DNA from: Phlebiopsis flavidoalba | Lineage: Eukaryota; Basidiomycota; Agaricomycetes; Polyporales; Phanerochaetaceae | Direction: 5' to 3' | DNA length: 64,000 nucleotides | Assembly (NCBI GenBank): GCA_035772785.1 | Contig: JAOCPU010000031.1 | Location: 310,001-374,000 of the forward strand | In this document: one piece after another, positions 1-10,931 of the stretch | Position numbering within the stretch: the first letter of the stretch is position 1 | Layout of the letters: the number at the start of each line of letters is the position of its first letter | Notes under the pieces: generated by a model | What the model saw: the letters and a program-made list of their open reading frames with translations, nothing else | Told to the model about the DNA's origin: nothing | Databases searched by the model: none | Program-made: the position numbers and the translations under genes

Positions 1-328
1 TACGGGACTCGGTCGCCGTACAACAAAGGAGACTTTGTCTGCGGACATGGTCGTGGAAGGAAGGGGTGGCCAACTCCAAGCGCGGTATCAATATTGATGT
101 TACTGATCTCAGGTAAGAAGAGATAAATGATGACATAAGCCCAGCCTCTATGCAGAGTTCACAGTCTCCTTTGATCTGATAAGCCCAGATACTTACTCGT
201 CTTTAGACTACAGATCTACAAAAGCGTGACTCCAATATTTGCTTCCGTTAATTACAGTTCTTTTTTCTGCGACACCATCCTCTTTCTTTCCCCCATTCTC
301 TTTCCAAGTCAAAGCCCTCCTGATCAAA
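1..328. other. Left-edge intergenic sequence
   Basis: No coding region can be supported here. The last 80 bases before the BTB start at 329 are pyrimidine-rich (runs of tctttc and cccc), as is common in fungal 5' untranslated regions. No clear TATA box was seen. Confidence 0.4.
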
Positions 329-1115
329 ATGTCAGCCTCTGGTTCACGAAAGCGAGCGCGTTCTCCCTCGATTGAGCTGCTACCGAATCGTCGTGCGCGT
401 CGGTCACCATCGCTCGAATTGCTCGCGTACATTATGACTGCCCCCGCCCCTTTCGACCGACCTGGCGACCTCATCATCCGTACTGCGCAGGAAACGCGAT
501 ATCATGTCTCGCATACGCTTCTCTCTTTTGCATCCCCCTACTTCCAGAACCTTCAGCTCAACCGCGACGCGAACAACGAGCGTATCCTGGTCGTGCCCGA
601 ATCCGACGCGGTCCATAGAAACTATCCTTCGGCTCACATACCCTGTGGCGGATCCCGTGTTGCGCGACATAGATGACATTACCGATGCCTACGCCGCCGC
701 GATGAAATACGCGTTCCCCACCGCCGCACACACGCTGCGCGTCATGCTGCGCGCCTTCACGCGCGTCGGACCCGCTTCGTATCTACGCGCTTGCGCGCCG
801 CTTCGAGCTCGCGGAGGAGGCCGAAGCAGCCGCGCTGCCGCGTGCAAAACACCAGTACAAGACTGGGTCCTCCCCGAGGAGTTCACCCACATATCTGCGA
901 TGCAGTACCACGAGCTCCTACAGTTCCACGGGCGGCGTGCGCGTGCGGCCACCGCACTGGTCAACGAACGCACACTCTGTGGCGCGTGCGTGCGTTGTAA
1001 GCGCAAGTGGTCGAGGAGGTGGAAGAAGATGGCTGTGGAGCGGCTCTTGCTGGCTCCGACAGACGAGGAGGTGTTTAGTGCTGCGTCTGTGGGCACGTTG
1101 GCGCAAAGGAGATAG
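329..1115 (+). pseudogene. BTB/POZ domain protein, frame-broken copy 1
   Basis: The ATG at 329 opens a basic N-terminus (KRARSPSIELL) followed by a BTB core: GDLIIRTAQETRYHVSHTLL, SFASPYFQN and ILVVPESD. Near 605 the protein moves to another frame, continuing as SIETILRLTYPVADPVLRDI and AAAMKYAFPTAAHTLRVML. Near 769 a third frame carries DPLRIYALARRFELAEEAEA, and the original second frame returns with LPEEFTHISAMQYHELLQFH, CGACVRCKRKW and a stop at 1113. Fungal BTB proteins of this layout usually have about 300 residues, which fits the span. BTB domains mediate protein-protein contacts, often as cullin adaptors; the specific partner is unknown. At least three frame breaks mean it is either decayed or carries consensus errors. 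No good intron explains the shifts. The copy at 10249 is its closest relative in the window. Confidence 0.75.
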
Positions 1116-1709
1116 ATTGTGGAAAGTTGTTCGCATGATATGCCTCCAGGCGCTCCGGCCAATGGGCACTTTGACCAGGCTCAAGGTGTGCATAGATGAT
1201 CTTCCTTGCACCATTGCATCCAGTGCGTCTCCCGACCTGAAATTTATCTTCTGCATGTACTCATCATCGCAGATGGCTGTTCATCGACTTGACATAGACT
1301 CAACACGACTCTCAGTAGTTTAACACTCGAGTAAGTAGCGAATTCGCTATCATGGGCACTCTAAACTAACGCCGAAACTGTAGCCACAATGTCAACGTAT
1401 TTATTTTGTAATTTTCTTGTTTGCAGTCCATTAAGTGCCACTTCGGATCAATTGTGCCATTTCCTTAGCTTGTCAAGCCGGGTGGGCTGTTACCCACTAT
1501 GCGCTTGTGGCCACCATGTACTGCCTAATAATTGGTGCCTGACAAGACCTGGTTACATGACGGGCTACACGGCCTAACAGACAAGTCAAGAATGGCCGAG
1601 GAGGTCAAAGCGGCCATAGGCACTGTTTTTTCTATGCCAGTCTACTTATACCTCTCGCACGATGGCTCTTCTCGAAGTCATAAACAGTTGGCATACGCGC
1701 TAACTCACT
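1116..1709. other. Intergenic, nothing recognised
   Basis: Only short open frames without family resemblance are present. The stretch separates the BTB remnant from the weak F-box-like remnant. Confidence 0.35.
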
Positions 1710-3030
1710 ATGGCCTCTTTCTCTGATCAATCTCCCTCTCGACGCTGCTCATGCACAAATATGGAGATCCGCGACTTTCATCCCCAAATACGATGTCTTC
1801 ACGCACATCGCATTCCAAGCGACCTCCCGCGCCGTGCGCACCGTGTGTACAGTCCACGGCTCGGACACGTTCTGGCGCACCGTGTGCATCGACAGCGGCG
1901 TCGCGCTGAACCCCCCCGCTCCGGACGTCGAGTTCCCCTTCAACACCGCCGAACTGGCGTGACCTTGCGATCATCTGCACAAACCACTTCCTACCTGTGT
2001 AGGCTCTCCATGTGTCTATGTCTACAACGCCCCTGGTGCGTCTCTCCCTCCTCTCTTCTCCTTGTCTCCCCAAACTGACCAGACCTTAGCGAAGGTCTAC
2101 GACGCCACGCAGTTCAAAGCCCTCCGTGTCGAGGATGCACGCGTGAGCTGCGCATGATTCATGCTTCGATACTGACCTGACCACATCCTCACGAGGGGAC
2201 GAACTGCGCACCGTAGCATCCCACAACACGCGGTAGACGTGCTCGGCGACCGGCGCATCCTGCATGCGGCGGGGCTCTGCAAGTTCGCGACTGTACCACC
2301 TGGTGTGTGGGCTTTTGGGTGCATGTCTTTTCAGAACGCCGATCTGGGTGTATAATCCCAACGGCGTGACCCAGTGGGGACGTTGTGCGCGCGGTTCGCG
2401 ACAAGTACGTGTCTTTCTTCCTTCGCGACCGTGTGCGGTGCGATGATGAGGCGATGGTTCGATAGGCTGCTGAGTTGAGATAAGGGAGTGTGCTCATGAA
2501 GCGATGTGTTTGTCCTGTGCGAGGCACGCAGCGCGACCCCCCGCCGTGTTTTGCCACAGCGGGCCGCCACCGGGTCGCGCTGGCTTATCGAGGCGCACGG
2601 TGCGTGGACCATGATCAGTCCTTTTCGAGTGCGAGAGTGTATGTCGTTGACTATCTTCCTCCCTACTGTGCCCCGAATGATTAAGTTGCTTTTGTCAGTG
2701 TACGCCGCAGGTCACTCACAAGAAAAACATTCACGGAGAACGCTCTGGAAGCTGCAAGGACCTGGCGACATACGCGAGGAGTGTGACCCCCAACGCACAC
2801 GTCTCGTTGGGGACGCTCTGGGGCGGCGGAGGCGCCCGTTCGGTATCCGGGACGTTTTATCCTACACGCAACCTCCCTTCCGTGGCTCACATTGAACGGG
2901 CAAGGGAAGTATTGTCCCAAGTGTCCCCCCCCCCTACTTTTATCGTGTCGAACTTCCGCGACATGTTTCGCCTGGCTGGCGCCCGAATACTCGAACACAG
3001 CGCCGATGTGGGCCGCTGGCATAATCGACT
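1710..3030 (+). pseudogene. Possible F-box-like gene remnant
   Basis: After the ATG at 1710 a shifted frame reads FIPKYDVFTHIAFQATSRAV and HGSDTFWRTVCIDSG, then LAIICTNHFLPV in a new frame. Further on KVYDATQFKALRVED (about 2095), VLGDRRILHAAGLCKFATVP (about 2235) and GVYNPNGVTQWG (about 2345) appear, each in a different frame or exon. The pieces resemble basidiomycete F-box-like proteins, which often have a WR(x)VC segment soon after the N-terminus, but no F-box itself is visible. Frame changes are frequent and some could be introns. The identification is weak; an unrelated hypothetical protein is equally possible. The last piece, around 2800-3030, is only in open frame and is not certain to belong. 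Confidence 0.25.
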
Positions 3031-3756
3031 ATGACATGCCACGGCTCCACTGTGTGAAGCAAGCCATTTGTACGTGGGTCTCTATATCCATCTTTGCTCC
3101 GTGCTTGGGGCTGTAAGCTGTCCTCCCCAGTATGTTTCCGGCGGCATAACGAACTTACCAAGCGATGTCACCGCGTGAGGAGAGGAGACAAGGGCCTGCG
3201 TATCGGCCTGTGCGCTGCGTGTGTTGACTGCCCATGACTGGAAGCCCGTCGGCCGATGGTAGAGATCACGAGCACAGCTCATTCGAATTCGTACCAGCAA
3301 GCTGTAAGTAGTGCGTTGGCGGGCTCCGTTTACGTAGACACTATAATGTACAGGTCTCAATCATCTTTATATACACGTAATGACCACACCAGAGTCTGTG
3401 TTTCGTGAGAACGGCGATATACAATGCCACCCGGAGACGAACGAAACGAAAAGAACATGAACGGCACTCGTGGGTGTCTTTAAGGCCTCAAACAGCGAAC
3501 ATCATCACACACTGCAGCTAGGCGTGTGAGATCACCGGACGCAGTGTGGGAACAAGGGCAGTGCCTAAATCCACCTAGCGTACCCACTATGTACTCAATA
3601 GCACGATAATCCAACAATTTTCCTGCATCCTTCTGTTAGACTATGACGCATCTGGCTCACCGGTCGCGCCTCTACTGACGCGTGCAATCAGCGTTAACAT
3701 CCCTGCAGAAGCTGCACCCTCACGTAGGCTGCGGCAGTAGCGGTTCCTGTGGATCA
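3031..3756. other. Intergenic, nothing recognised
   Basis: Short open frames only. This stretch contains the 3' flank of the minus-strand F-box/LRR gene. Confidence 0.35.
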
Positions 3757-5418
3757 CTAATTCTGAAAGCTCCTCACTGCACTTCCGCATAACGTGTTGT
3801 CGTACAAGTACCGAGGGTGGTCCGGGACGCCGTGCGTCGGCGTCGCGTAGATGTGTGCCGTGTGCAGGTGTTTCAGCCGGTATAGATAATGCGGACCGAT
3901 GCTCACTACAGTATCCTGTACGCGCTCGGTAAGCTCTGAAAAAGAAGAGATGGGTGTGACGTACCTCCTCGGGACCCCGTGAGCCCGACACAAACTCGGG
4001 CCTCGCCCTCGCATCCTCCAGCGCGTCGAAAATCTCGTACGGCTGCACACCGTGCCAATAATCGACGTGCTCCCAAAGCTTGCCCGGAAGACGAAGATCG
4101 AACGTGAGACGGAGCTTGCGCAGTTGGGGGAAGAGCTGGCAGATCGCGTCGAGGATCTCGAGGTCCCACGTCTTGCAGTGGAGACTCAGCATCTCGAGAT
4201 CCGGGTGCATGCGCGCCTTGCGCTGCAAAAAGTCGAGGATGCCCTCGGTGGATGTGTCCGAGCGTAGGACGCTGATTGCGCGCAGCGGGCGGTGCGCGGT
4301 CATGACTGCGACAGCGTCGAGGAAGCCCTCGCAGTGCGTGAGGCGGGGCAGGGCATCCGGGCGGGGAAAGGCCGAGTGCTTCTGCAGCGCGTACGCGAGC
4401 GAGACGGTCGTGAGGGTCGGGCAGCGTTCCATAATCGCGTATACGGCGCCGGGGAAGAGCTGTTCTGCATGGAAGAGTGGCTGCACGGCACCGTCGACGA
4501 CCTGTTTCCGCTGCACGTAGAGACTTGAGAGATGTGGCGGAATGCTGTAGACGTAGACCCCCTGTTGCCGGCGGCGGTAGATCGTCGCGAAGACATCGGC
4601 GGTCGAATCGACGCGAAGCGTTCGCAGACCCTGTGCGGAAGCGAGGGAGAGTCCGTACTCAATGTCCTCGTCCATGTCTGCAAACGCATGCAGATCATGG
4701 CCATTGCGCCCGGCACTCATTACATGCCTGCGGAGGTTCAATAATGTGAGGTCGGTGATGGGCAATAGTGAAAAGTCGCGGGATGCTGTGACTTGTCTCC
4801 GGGGGAATAGACAAAACTCGACGTGCAGATGGCGCAGGCTAGGTAGGAGGAACAATGAACCGAAGAGTTCGTCGGTGATGAAAAGATTCTTCAGTGTGAG
4901 GCTCCGTAGGTTGCTGAACGAGGGGAGTCGATCAATGAGCATTGCGTACACTGACGGCGTCCGCGTTAGCTGCGATGCACTTTGTAGTAGTTTATGGAGT
5001 GCGACATTGAAGGCTGAAAGCCTGCAGGTCAACACCCGGGCAAGAACCAAACGGCTCTTCGTCAGGACTCTGTTATACGAACTGGTAACGTCGTGAAAGG
5101 CCTTGGAGCCATCCGTACGCACACCAGCCACCCCAGGAACGTCGTCGGGCAGGGTCGAGATGTTGCAGCTACATGGATCGCACTCCTGCGGTCATCCCAA
5201 GGTTCTTGGCCCACAGCGCCAGAGTTGGTGCCACAAAAGGTCTCTTCAGGGCGTTTCCATTAAAAGGTTACGATGTAGAGAACTGATTCCATAAGTGTGG
5301 AATAGCTACGGCAGGTCACGCACCACGCTGTGTGAGGGCGACAGGAAATGAGGCCAGAGAGCTCGAAGATGTTGAATTGAGCCACAAGCTCGGCGGGCAT
5401 GTCCTCGGTGACTGTCAT
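3757..5418 (-). CDS. F-box/LRR-type protein, minus strand
   Basis: The likely start is the ATG at 5418, reading MTVTEDMPAELVAQFNIFEL, an F-box-like beginning. The 5' part breaks frame near 5280 (KRPFVAPTLALWAKNLGM is in another frame). From about 5130 a long open frame runs to 3965 with leucine-rich spacing: LPSFSNLRSLTLKNL, LPSLRHLHVEF, ITDLTLLNLRR, GLRTLRVDST, PDLEMLSLHCKTWDLEILD and LFPQLRKLRLTFDL. The expected C-terminal exon lies at 3933-3757 (LTERVQDTVVSIGPHYLYRL, then LKHLHTAHIYATPT and a stop). Joining the two needs removal of 3934-3964, which begins gtacgt and ends cagag and is only 31 bases long. Fungal proteins of this kind are substrate adaptors of SCF ubiquitin ligases. The family call is inference from the LRR spacing and the F-box-like start. 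The GTG at 5131 that opens the long frame is not a credible start. Confidence 0.6.
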
Positions 5419-6830
5419 TGTCTCGCACACCTACGGGGTAAATTAGACTTATGTTTTTGGTCCGAAGTAGTCAAGTGAACGCACGCATTCGAGCCTTCCA
5501 AAATGCGACAAAAAGTACCACCAATCGTCAAAGAGCTGGTGTGGGGAATGTGAGAGTCACGGGGAGGTCGGGAGGGCGCGCCAAACTGCGTGGGGCAGCT
5601 GCGCACTGCGGAATGTCGGAGCTCCAGCGGAATGTGAGGTTACTCCGCCCAAAGCAGGCTTCGGGGATGCCTGACGAATCAGCGGAGCTTTGAACTGCGA
5701 TTACCACTCAGAATCGTCCAGCTCACAACGTCTGCAATGACGTCTCATCCTCACGTCGACGTCAGGCTAATCATGACTTCGACTGTTTTTTAGACACCAA
5801 GACATATCGGCAGGCGTTTTCTCCTCAAGCTGCCACCGCTGGCTCCACGACTGATGGTTGCGAGTTCAGACCCAGTCACTGAATGTTTATGATAGTGTCC
5901 TGGAGCCGACATATAAACGAGATCGGTGGGTCAGCTAAACCATACATTTCTATCTTCGCATTCTTTCTTTTTCTTTTACTTTACTCTTTCTTGGATTTCA
6001 GTGCAGCTGCCCGACATGTGGCTATCCGGGAATGCTCTTCAGGTTCACTCATAAATATACTCCAAGACAACACAATATTTAGGTGGCAATCATGACACCT
6101 TCCGTGAGGGAAAGCTTGAGAATCTGGAACCCCAAGCTCGAACGAGAACATCGCATCAAGTGAGTTGATTACTCTCAACGTTGCCAACCCGAAACCATGT
6201 CAATCTAGGTCGCCGTAATTACCTGACGTTCTTCGGGGCAAAAGACCTCTCCGAAGTCTATTCCCCACTTCGCCGCTCAACGCTGTCGACTTTTCATCTC
6301 ACAGTCACGATGAGGAAACCTCCGATTGTTCCACAATCCGAGATGACCCCCCCAGTGTCAAGAATGATATAGTCCTCACAAAGAAGGGGTTATTAATTCT
6401 CCGCGTGAACGCACTCGAAAGCCAAAACTACTACTCGCGATGGTCGTGCTCTGACGAGCCCAACAGTCTGATTTCTACTCACGTTGTAGTGGTTGTATGG
6501 TACATCCCCCCCCCCACATCAACAAAGCCTCCCTCCCCCCCCGCCATCTCGGCTTGCGTTCTGCCGCGCACAGAACACAGGACCAAGCCAGGGATGCCGC
6601 CACATCCGGGAAGGCAGTGTATCTCGGCCTTCGTGATCTCCCAATCTCCTCGGTGGGCGACCGTTTAGGCTCGGCCGAGCTGACGACCCGCTTCTTCTCG
6701 CGCCTATTCACGGCGCAGAACGATGGAGGCCGGATGACCGAGAGCGTGCGGAGGCGGCAGAGGACTGTTCACTGGTGAGGTTGCCGGCCGACCGCACCGC
6801 AGGCGGTTCAGTGCCCGTGCCCCCACCCGT
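5419..6830. other. Intergenic, nothing recognised
   Basis: Open frames up to about 90 codons occur, but none has family resemblance or good start context. C-runs lie at 6506-6513 and near 6534-6542. The segment before 6830 is GC-rich and leads into the TATA box of the secreted-protein remnant. Confidence 0.35.
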
Positions 6831-6838
6831 TATATATA
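6831..6838 (+). promoter_or_regulatory. TATA box of secreted-protein gene
   Basis: The sequence tatatata stands about 110 bases before the ATG at 6948 and is followed by a C/T-rich tract (ctcgtcctcagtctctctta), a usual fungal promoter and 5' leader arrangement. Transcription would be expected to start around 6860-6880 (inference). Confidence 0.6.
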
Positions 6839-6947
6839 CCCCGCCCATCGGTGGCGTTTGCATCCGCGCACTAAACATCCTCTTGCTCGTCCTCAGTCTC
6901 TCTTACGACCTACCTAGACACCTCTTATAATTTGTTCTCACGCCGTC

Positions 6948-7567
6948 ATGAAGTCTTCTTCGCTGTCGCTGCCCTCGCTACCGCCGCGTTCCGCGCAGCG
7001 TCTCAACATCGCTTTCGCCCGCCCGCGAACCAAAATGTACCCAGCGGCAGACCTTTAGGCACAGTAGCTCCACATGGATGTGCGTACCCAGTCAAGCCCT
7101 GCTTTTACCTTTTACTCATTGTTACCGTATAAGAAAACACTCTTAGCTCGATGTCGCAAAAGTCCTAGTAGTTATCGCCGTCACTGCGTGCTACGACGTC
7201 TGCGACCAGCCCTCACAGTGGGGACCTGGCACGGTCATATACAACGGCACGTTCAAACCCACAGTTACAACCAGTCGGCGCCGCAGAATGGGCCTGTACC
7301 AGGACTTCAGATGCAGCTTCCCTCAGGCTGGCCAACGGGGCGAGAGCGTTTCTCGCCGTGGCGCATCAATTCACTGTTGGCGTGCGTACACCACGCGTTT
7401 TCTGGCTTCTGTTACGAGATGATGCTGACGCTGTTCATGTAGGCCGGAGCGAGATCCCCGTTTTCGACTACTCAGAAGTGCACTTTAACGTCACACGACT
7501 GAGCGTTTGTTCTCCATGGACAATTTGGATGGATTCCCAGGACTTTGAACGGACTCGCTACGAATAG
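6948..7567 (+). pseudogene. Small secreted protein remnant
   Basis: The ATG at 6948 is in good context after a TATA box and pyrimidine-rich leader. After ATGAAG, a frame shifted by one base encodes FFAVAALATAAFRAAS, a clear signal-peptide hydrophobic core, so the N-terminus was probably MK-FFAVAALATAAF before a small insertion. Downstream pieces in different frames are QWGPGTVIYNGTFKPTV, APQNGPVPGLQMQLPSGWP, AVAHQFTVGV and VFDYSEVHFNVT. Their order (NGTF, then a proline-flanked P-S-G-W-P segment, then a hydrophobic HxxxVG and a terminal N-V-T) resembles small secreted proteins of unknown function in polypore-type fungi, from memory of such families only. Several frame breaks, and possibly an intron between 7080 and 7200, prevent a full model. 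Confidence 0.45.
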
Positions 7568-7797
7568 TACTGGACACTAATCTTCCGTCCCCACGAACAT
7601 TACAAATGCCCTCCTCTTGCAGTACTTCCCTATGCCTGCGCTGACATTATGTTCAGGTCTGGTATCGGCGACGTAGCAACAACAAAATACGACTAGTCAA
7701 ATGGAATAATTGCAACAAAAAACCATGCACAGCACTATAGCTACATCCATGCAAAAACTACACGGGGTATCGTCCAAGATAGATCAACAGCAGGACG
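7568..7797. other. Spacer between convergent genes
   Basis: A short spacer lies between the plus-strand secreted-protein remnant and the minus-strand Atg14/UVRAG gene. Nothing else was recognised. Confidence 0.4.
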
Positions 7798-9841
7798 TCA
7801 CCCGGAGACGTCATCAATCAAATCCCACCCATCTTCTTCTTCGACAATGCGCTCCGCTCCTGGCGCACAGGCCGCTTGGTGGTAGCCCACCACGCCGCTC
7901 GCGCGGCCGGGCCCGCGACGGATTCGCGGCCGTCGCCTGTAAAAGCTGCGCAAAGTCGAGCTGAAATCCCGGGGGTGTCGGCGCCGCGAGAAGCGGATAC
8001 GCCGCATGAGAACGTCTGCGCTGTTCATGAGCAAGCGAATTATAAAAAGAAAGAATGAGGACTTCACCGGCCCAGCTCAGGGCTACAGCACACCGCCCAG
8101 AGATTGCCGAGCACCTTCGCCAGCTTGAGCGAGTGGCACGTCGACAGCCTGCTGTTGTGCGCGAGGTAGCAGACATTGTAGAGCAGCATCGCGAGCGCCG
8201 TCGTGAACGAGCTCCCGCTCGGCGCGACGACGCACCCGCGGGCTCCTCGAGCTGCGACTCGTCCAGCGCGAGCCCTGCGCGCGGTCCGATGACGTCACTG
8301 GCGAGCTCACGGACCGCCCTGCCGCGCCTGGGCGGGCTGAGCTTGCCTGGTGAGGCTGTTGGCGAGGGCGAGTCGTGAGGGTGGTGGGCTGGCAGAGACG
8401 TGCAGGGGTGCTTCGTTGACCAGCTGAAGCGGAAATGAGAAAAGTTTGTTAGGATTCAAGTATGATGTGAGAGATAGGGTGAAGTCTCGTACCGTGCCCA
8501 TCCACCGTGCTCGCTGCCCTTTGGTCGCGCCGATCCATGGCGTGCCGACGCCCAGGAGACCGTTCCCAGGTGCGTAAATTGGGAGAAGAAGCGGTGGATG
8601 TCGACTGTGAGGCTCGTCGGCGCCGTCGACGATCGACTCCAAACCACTTCGAACGGGAGTTTTATGCCGAGATAGAATTAAAGCAGCGAAAGAAAGTGGA
8701 GTGTATGAGTGAGAACAGCGTTAATGTGATCCGGAGGGTATCCTGTAGTCGTTTTAGTCATTTCGCGTTGCAAAGTCATACAGTGGGCCAACGCACGTCT
8801 CATGTCCCCTGGGACGGGCAGCACCAAGCCGCCTATCGTCCACAGGTCGTCGCCCCTTCGTCCCAGCCTTGCCGCCAATGGGCGGTCCCTCCCACCCACT
8901 TCTACCACACTGAAAACACCTCCACCAGCTCCTGCACTAGCCCCGACCGAGCCCGGCGCAGTCACATCTGACAACGCCGTGAGCGCATGGGTTGCGTCTT
9001 CAATTCTGATGTGCAAGCTCTGGGTCGCCGTGACTGCTATCAGTGGCGGGTGTAGCAGAAGTGGCGCGTGCAGCGAGTGAAGGTGAATGCGACGACTGGC
9101 TGCTCGGTGTTTTCCGAATTTGCCCCCTGCATGGGGGGGAGAGGTATTCTCGTGGTGTTTGCGGAGAGGTTGAGAGCCCTTGTGCATTTTCGAGATATGG
9201 ACGAAGGCGGTCGGGAGGGCGATGGGGTATTGTAGAAGATGACACGCTGGGTGTGTGTCGATAGCCGGACGTAGACGAGCAATGGGTGGCGGGCTGCTGC
9301 TGAAAGGTTGTCCGGGGAACGAGCCTGGTAGCGTTTGCAAGGGAGGAGATGAGTTTGGTGGAACGTTTGATACTGTCGAAGTGCGCAGCAGTGGCCGCAG
9401 CAGCCAACATGCGGCCTACGAGTGGCGAGGTCCTCTCGCAATTTGCGGACACGCTCGACGGGGCTGCGTGAGCACATCAGACAGATCGGTAGCGTAGCAA
9501 ACTTTGCGAGACGTACACAGTTCGTTTGCCCTTCGTAGCTTAAGAGTTGAGGTTGTCCCATATTTCCCTCACTCGCTCTTCTCCCACCCTTCAAGTCTGC
9601 CCGGCGTGTTCGCTGAGGGTCTACAACGGTTTATCAAAGGACCGTTGAGCGGATGCTATGTGGGCATCTCGGGTCATTAGCGATGTGAGATATCTGTTCT
9701 CTAAATGACTTGATTCTACCGCGACATATCGGCCATGAGCTCTCTTCGTACGAAGCAACAACATAGACTCACTGCATGCTTCAGACAATTCTCGCAAACA
9801 GAATTGACGTTGTGGTTCAATTCACAGTTCTGACATTCCAT
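7798..9841 (-). CDS. Atg14/UVRAG-family autophagy protein, frame-broken
   Basis: This family supplies the Atg14 or Vps38 subunit of the class III PI3-kinase complex in autophagy and endosomal sorting. The ATG at 9841 reads MECQNCELNHNVNSVCENCL, matching the N-terminal Cys repeat of fungal members, followed by a GTGAGT donor at 9772. Next come RVRKLREDLATRR, RLRPAIDT, FSVVEVGG, DLWTIGGLVLPVPGDMR, YPPDHINAVLTHTLHFLSLL, FYLGIKLPFEVVW, GVGTPWIGATKG, SEHGGWAR, SSFTTALAMLLYNVCYLAH, VDVPLAQAGE, NLWAVL, LLAAPTPPGFQLDFAQLLQA and EEEDGWDLIDD, with the stop at 7798. Three clean introns were placed: 8743-8796, 8424-8492 and 8021-8067. An in-frame TAA at 8676-8678 lies between SLL and FYLG, and frame breaks are near 8550, 8215, 8155 and 8115. 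Blocks and splice sites are otherwise well kept. Atg14 versus Vps38 is not resolved. The frame runs open far upstream of 9841, but that extension has no family resemblance. Confidence 0.82.
8021..8067 (-). other. Intron in Atg14/UVRAG-family gene (47 bases)
   Basis: On the minus strand it starts gtgaag and ends gaacag. Removing it joins NLWAV...SPELG to RRSHAAYPLLAAPTPP, the order expected in the family. It is one of three introns that support a functional ancestry for this gene. Confidence 0.7.
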
Positions 9842-10248
9842 GCGTTGTTCGTGGAGTTTTCCGTGCTCAAAGAGTGGAAGAGATGATATCCTACACTCGT
9901 AAAAAAAATGCGCTACGTGATCGTGAATAGGAGGTCGACAAGTGAATAATAGGTTAGTCAGTGATCGCTGTCGCAGCACAAGAGAGCGCGCATGGGACGA
10001 AACGTGGCATGGATGGTTGTCTCGTTTGACTCCGACACCAAAGTCCGATTGCTCCCGATGCGATTGAGCTTGATTTTCGTAACGCTCCGAACGAAACTGT
10101 TGATGCAAGCGACTTCTCCTGGCCACATCATGCCTTTTCGCCAAAGCGGAACCAAGTCGACTTTCTCGGAATGCTACCCCACGCTTTGCTTCCATGGTCA
10201 CGGCGAGCTTACTTCGCGACAAATCAACCCAAAGCTTTGTGTATTAAC
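9842..10248. other. Divergent promoter region between Atg14-type gene and BTB copy 2
   Basis: The minus-strand gene starts at 9841 and the plus-strand BTB copy at 10249, so this 407-base stretch should hold both promoters. No clear TATA box was seen; an A-run is at 9901-9908. Confidence 0.4.
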
Positions 10249-10931
10249 ATGCCTCCTAAACGCAAAAGGTCTCCCTCGATCGAATTTATCTCATGGACGA
10301 GGGTCGCGTACGCCTCCGTTCAACAGAGCGGGCAATGACGACTGTATCCTCTACACGGCACACGAAAACATTCAATTTCACTGGTGTGTCTCCGACAGTT
10401 CTTTCCCTTAAGCGTCTCCCTTCTTCAAAGCAACGTATAGAAGAAAAACGACGCAACAAGCAACCTTTGCGCATTTCGATTTGGACGAGTCGCAAACACC
10501 TTTGGAAATCGCGCTGCGGCCCTCATTTACCCTATCCCTGACCCTGTGATCGTCGACTTGGACGATCTGAGCGACGCGTAACTAGCGTCTGTGAAGTACG
10601 AATTCGCCAGCGCGATGCAGGCTCTCCGCAGGCTGCTTGTCTTACCACGATTCATCGACCGCGAGCCGCTCCGCGTTTATGCCATTGCTTCGCGGTTCGA
10701 ATGCACGAGGAGGCCGAGCTCGCCGCAGTACAGGCTTGCAAAGTCGCGATACGGGACTGGCCTGCATGTGAGGAGTTCGACCACATTCCCGCGTCGGCGC
10801 TACCACGATCTCATCCTTTACCAACAAACGCCTCGCGGGCTGAAGCTGCAAACATCCTTCAAGAAGCCCAATACGTCTCGTGTGAATGGTGTGAAGATTC
10901 TTGGAGAAGGATTACGTGGAAAATGCTGTGA
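10249..10931 (+). pseudogene. BTB/POZ domain protein, frame-broken copy 2
   Basis: The ATG at 10249 reads MPPKRKRSPSIEFI, close to the start of the BTB copy at 329. The domain then appears in pieces across frames: PFNRAGNDDCILYTAHENIQ, FDLDESQTPLEIAL, LIYPIPDPVIVDLDDLSDA, VKYEFASAMQALRRLLVLP, REPLRVYAIASRFE, EEAELAAVQACKVAIRDWPA and a C-terminal CEWCEDSWRRITWKML ending at 10931. The order matches copy 1 piece by piece (LTYPVADPVLRDIDDITDA against LIYPIPDPVIVDLDDLSDA). At least four frame changes occur. As for copy 1, the domain is a protein-interaction module of unknown partner. The two copies flank the F-box/LRR, secreted-protein and Atg14-type loci. Confidence 0.68.

Noticed and set aside
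9842..10222. Minus-strand N-terminal extension of the Atg14/UVRAG frame
   Set aside because: The frame is open upstream of 9841, but the Cys-rich MECQNCEL start matches the known N-terminus of the family and the extension lies in the divergent promoter region.
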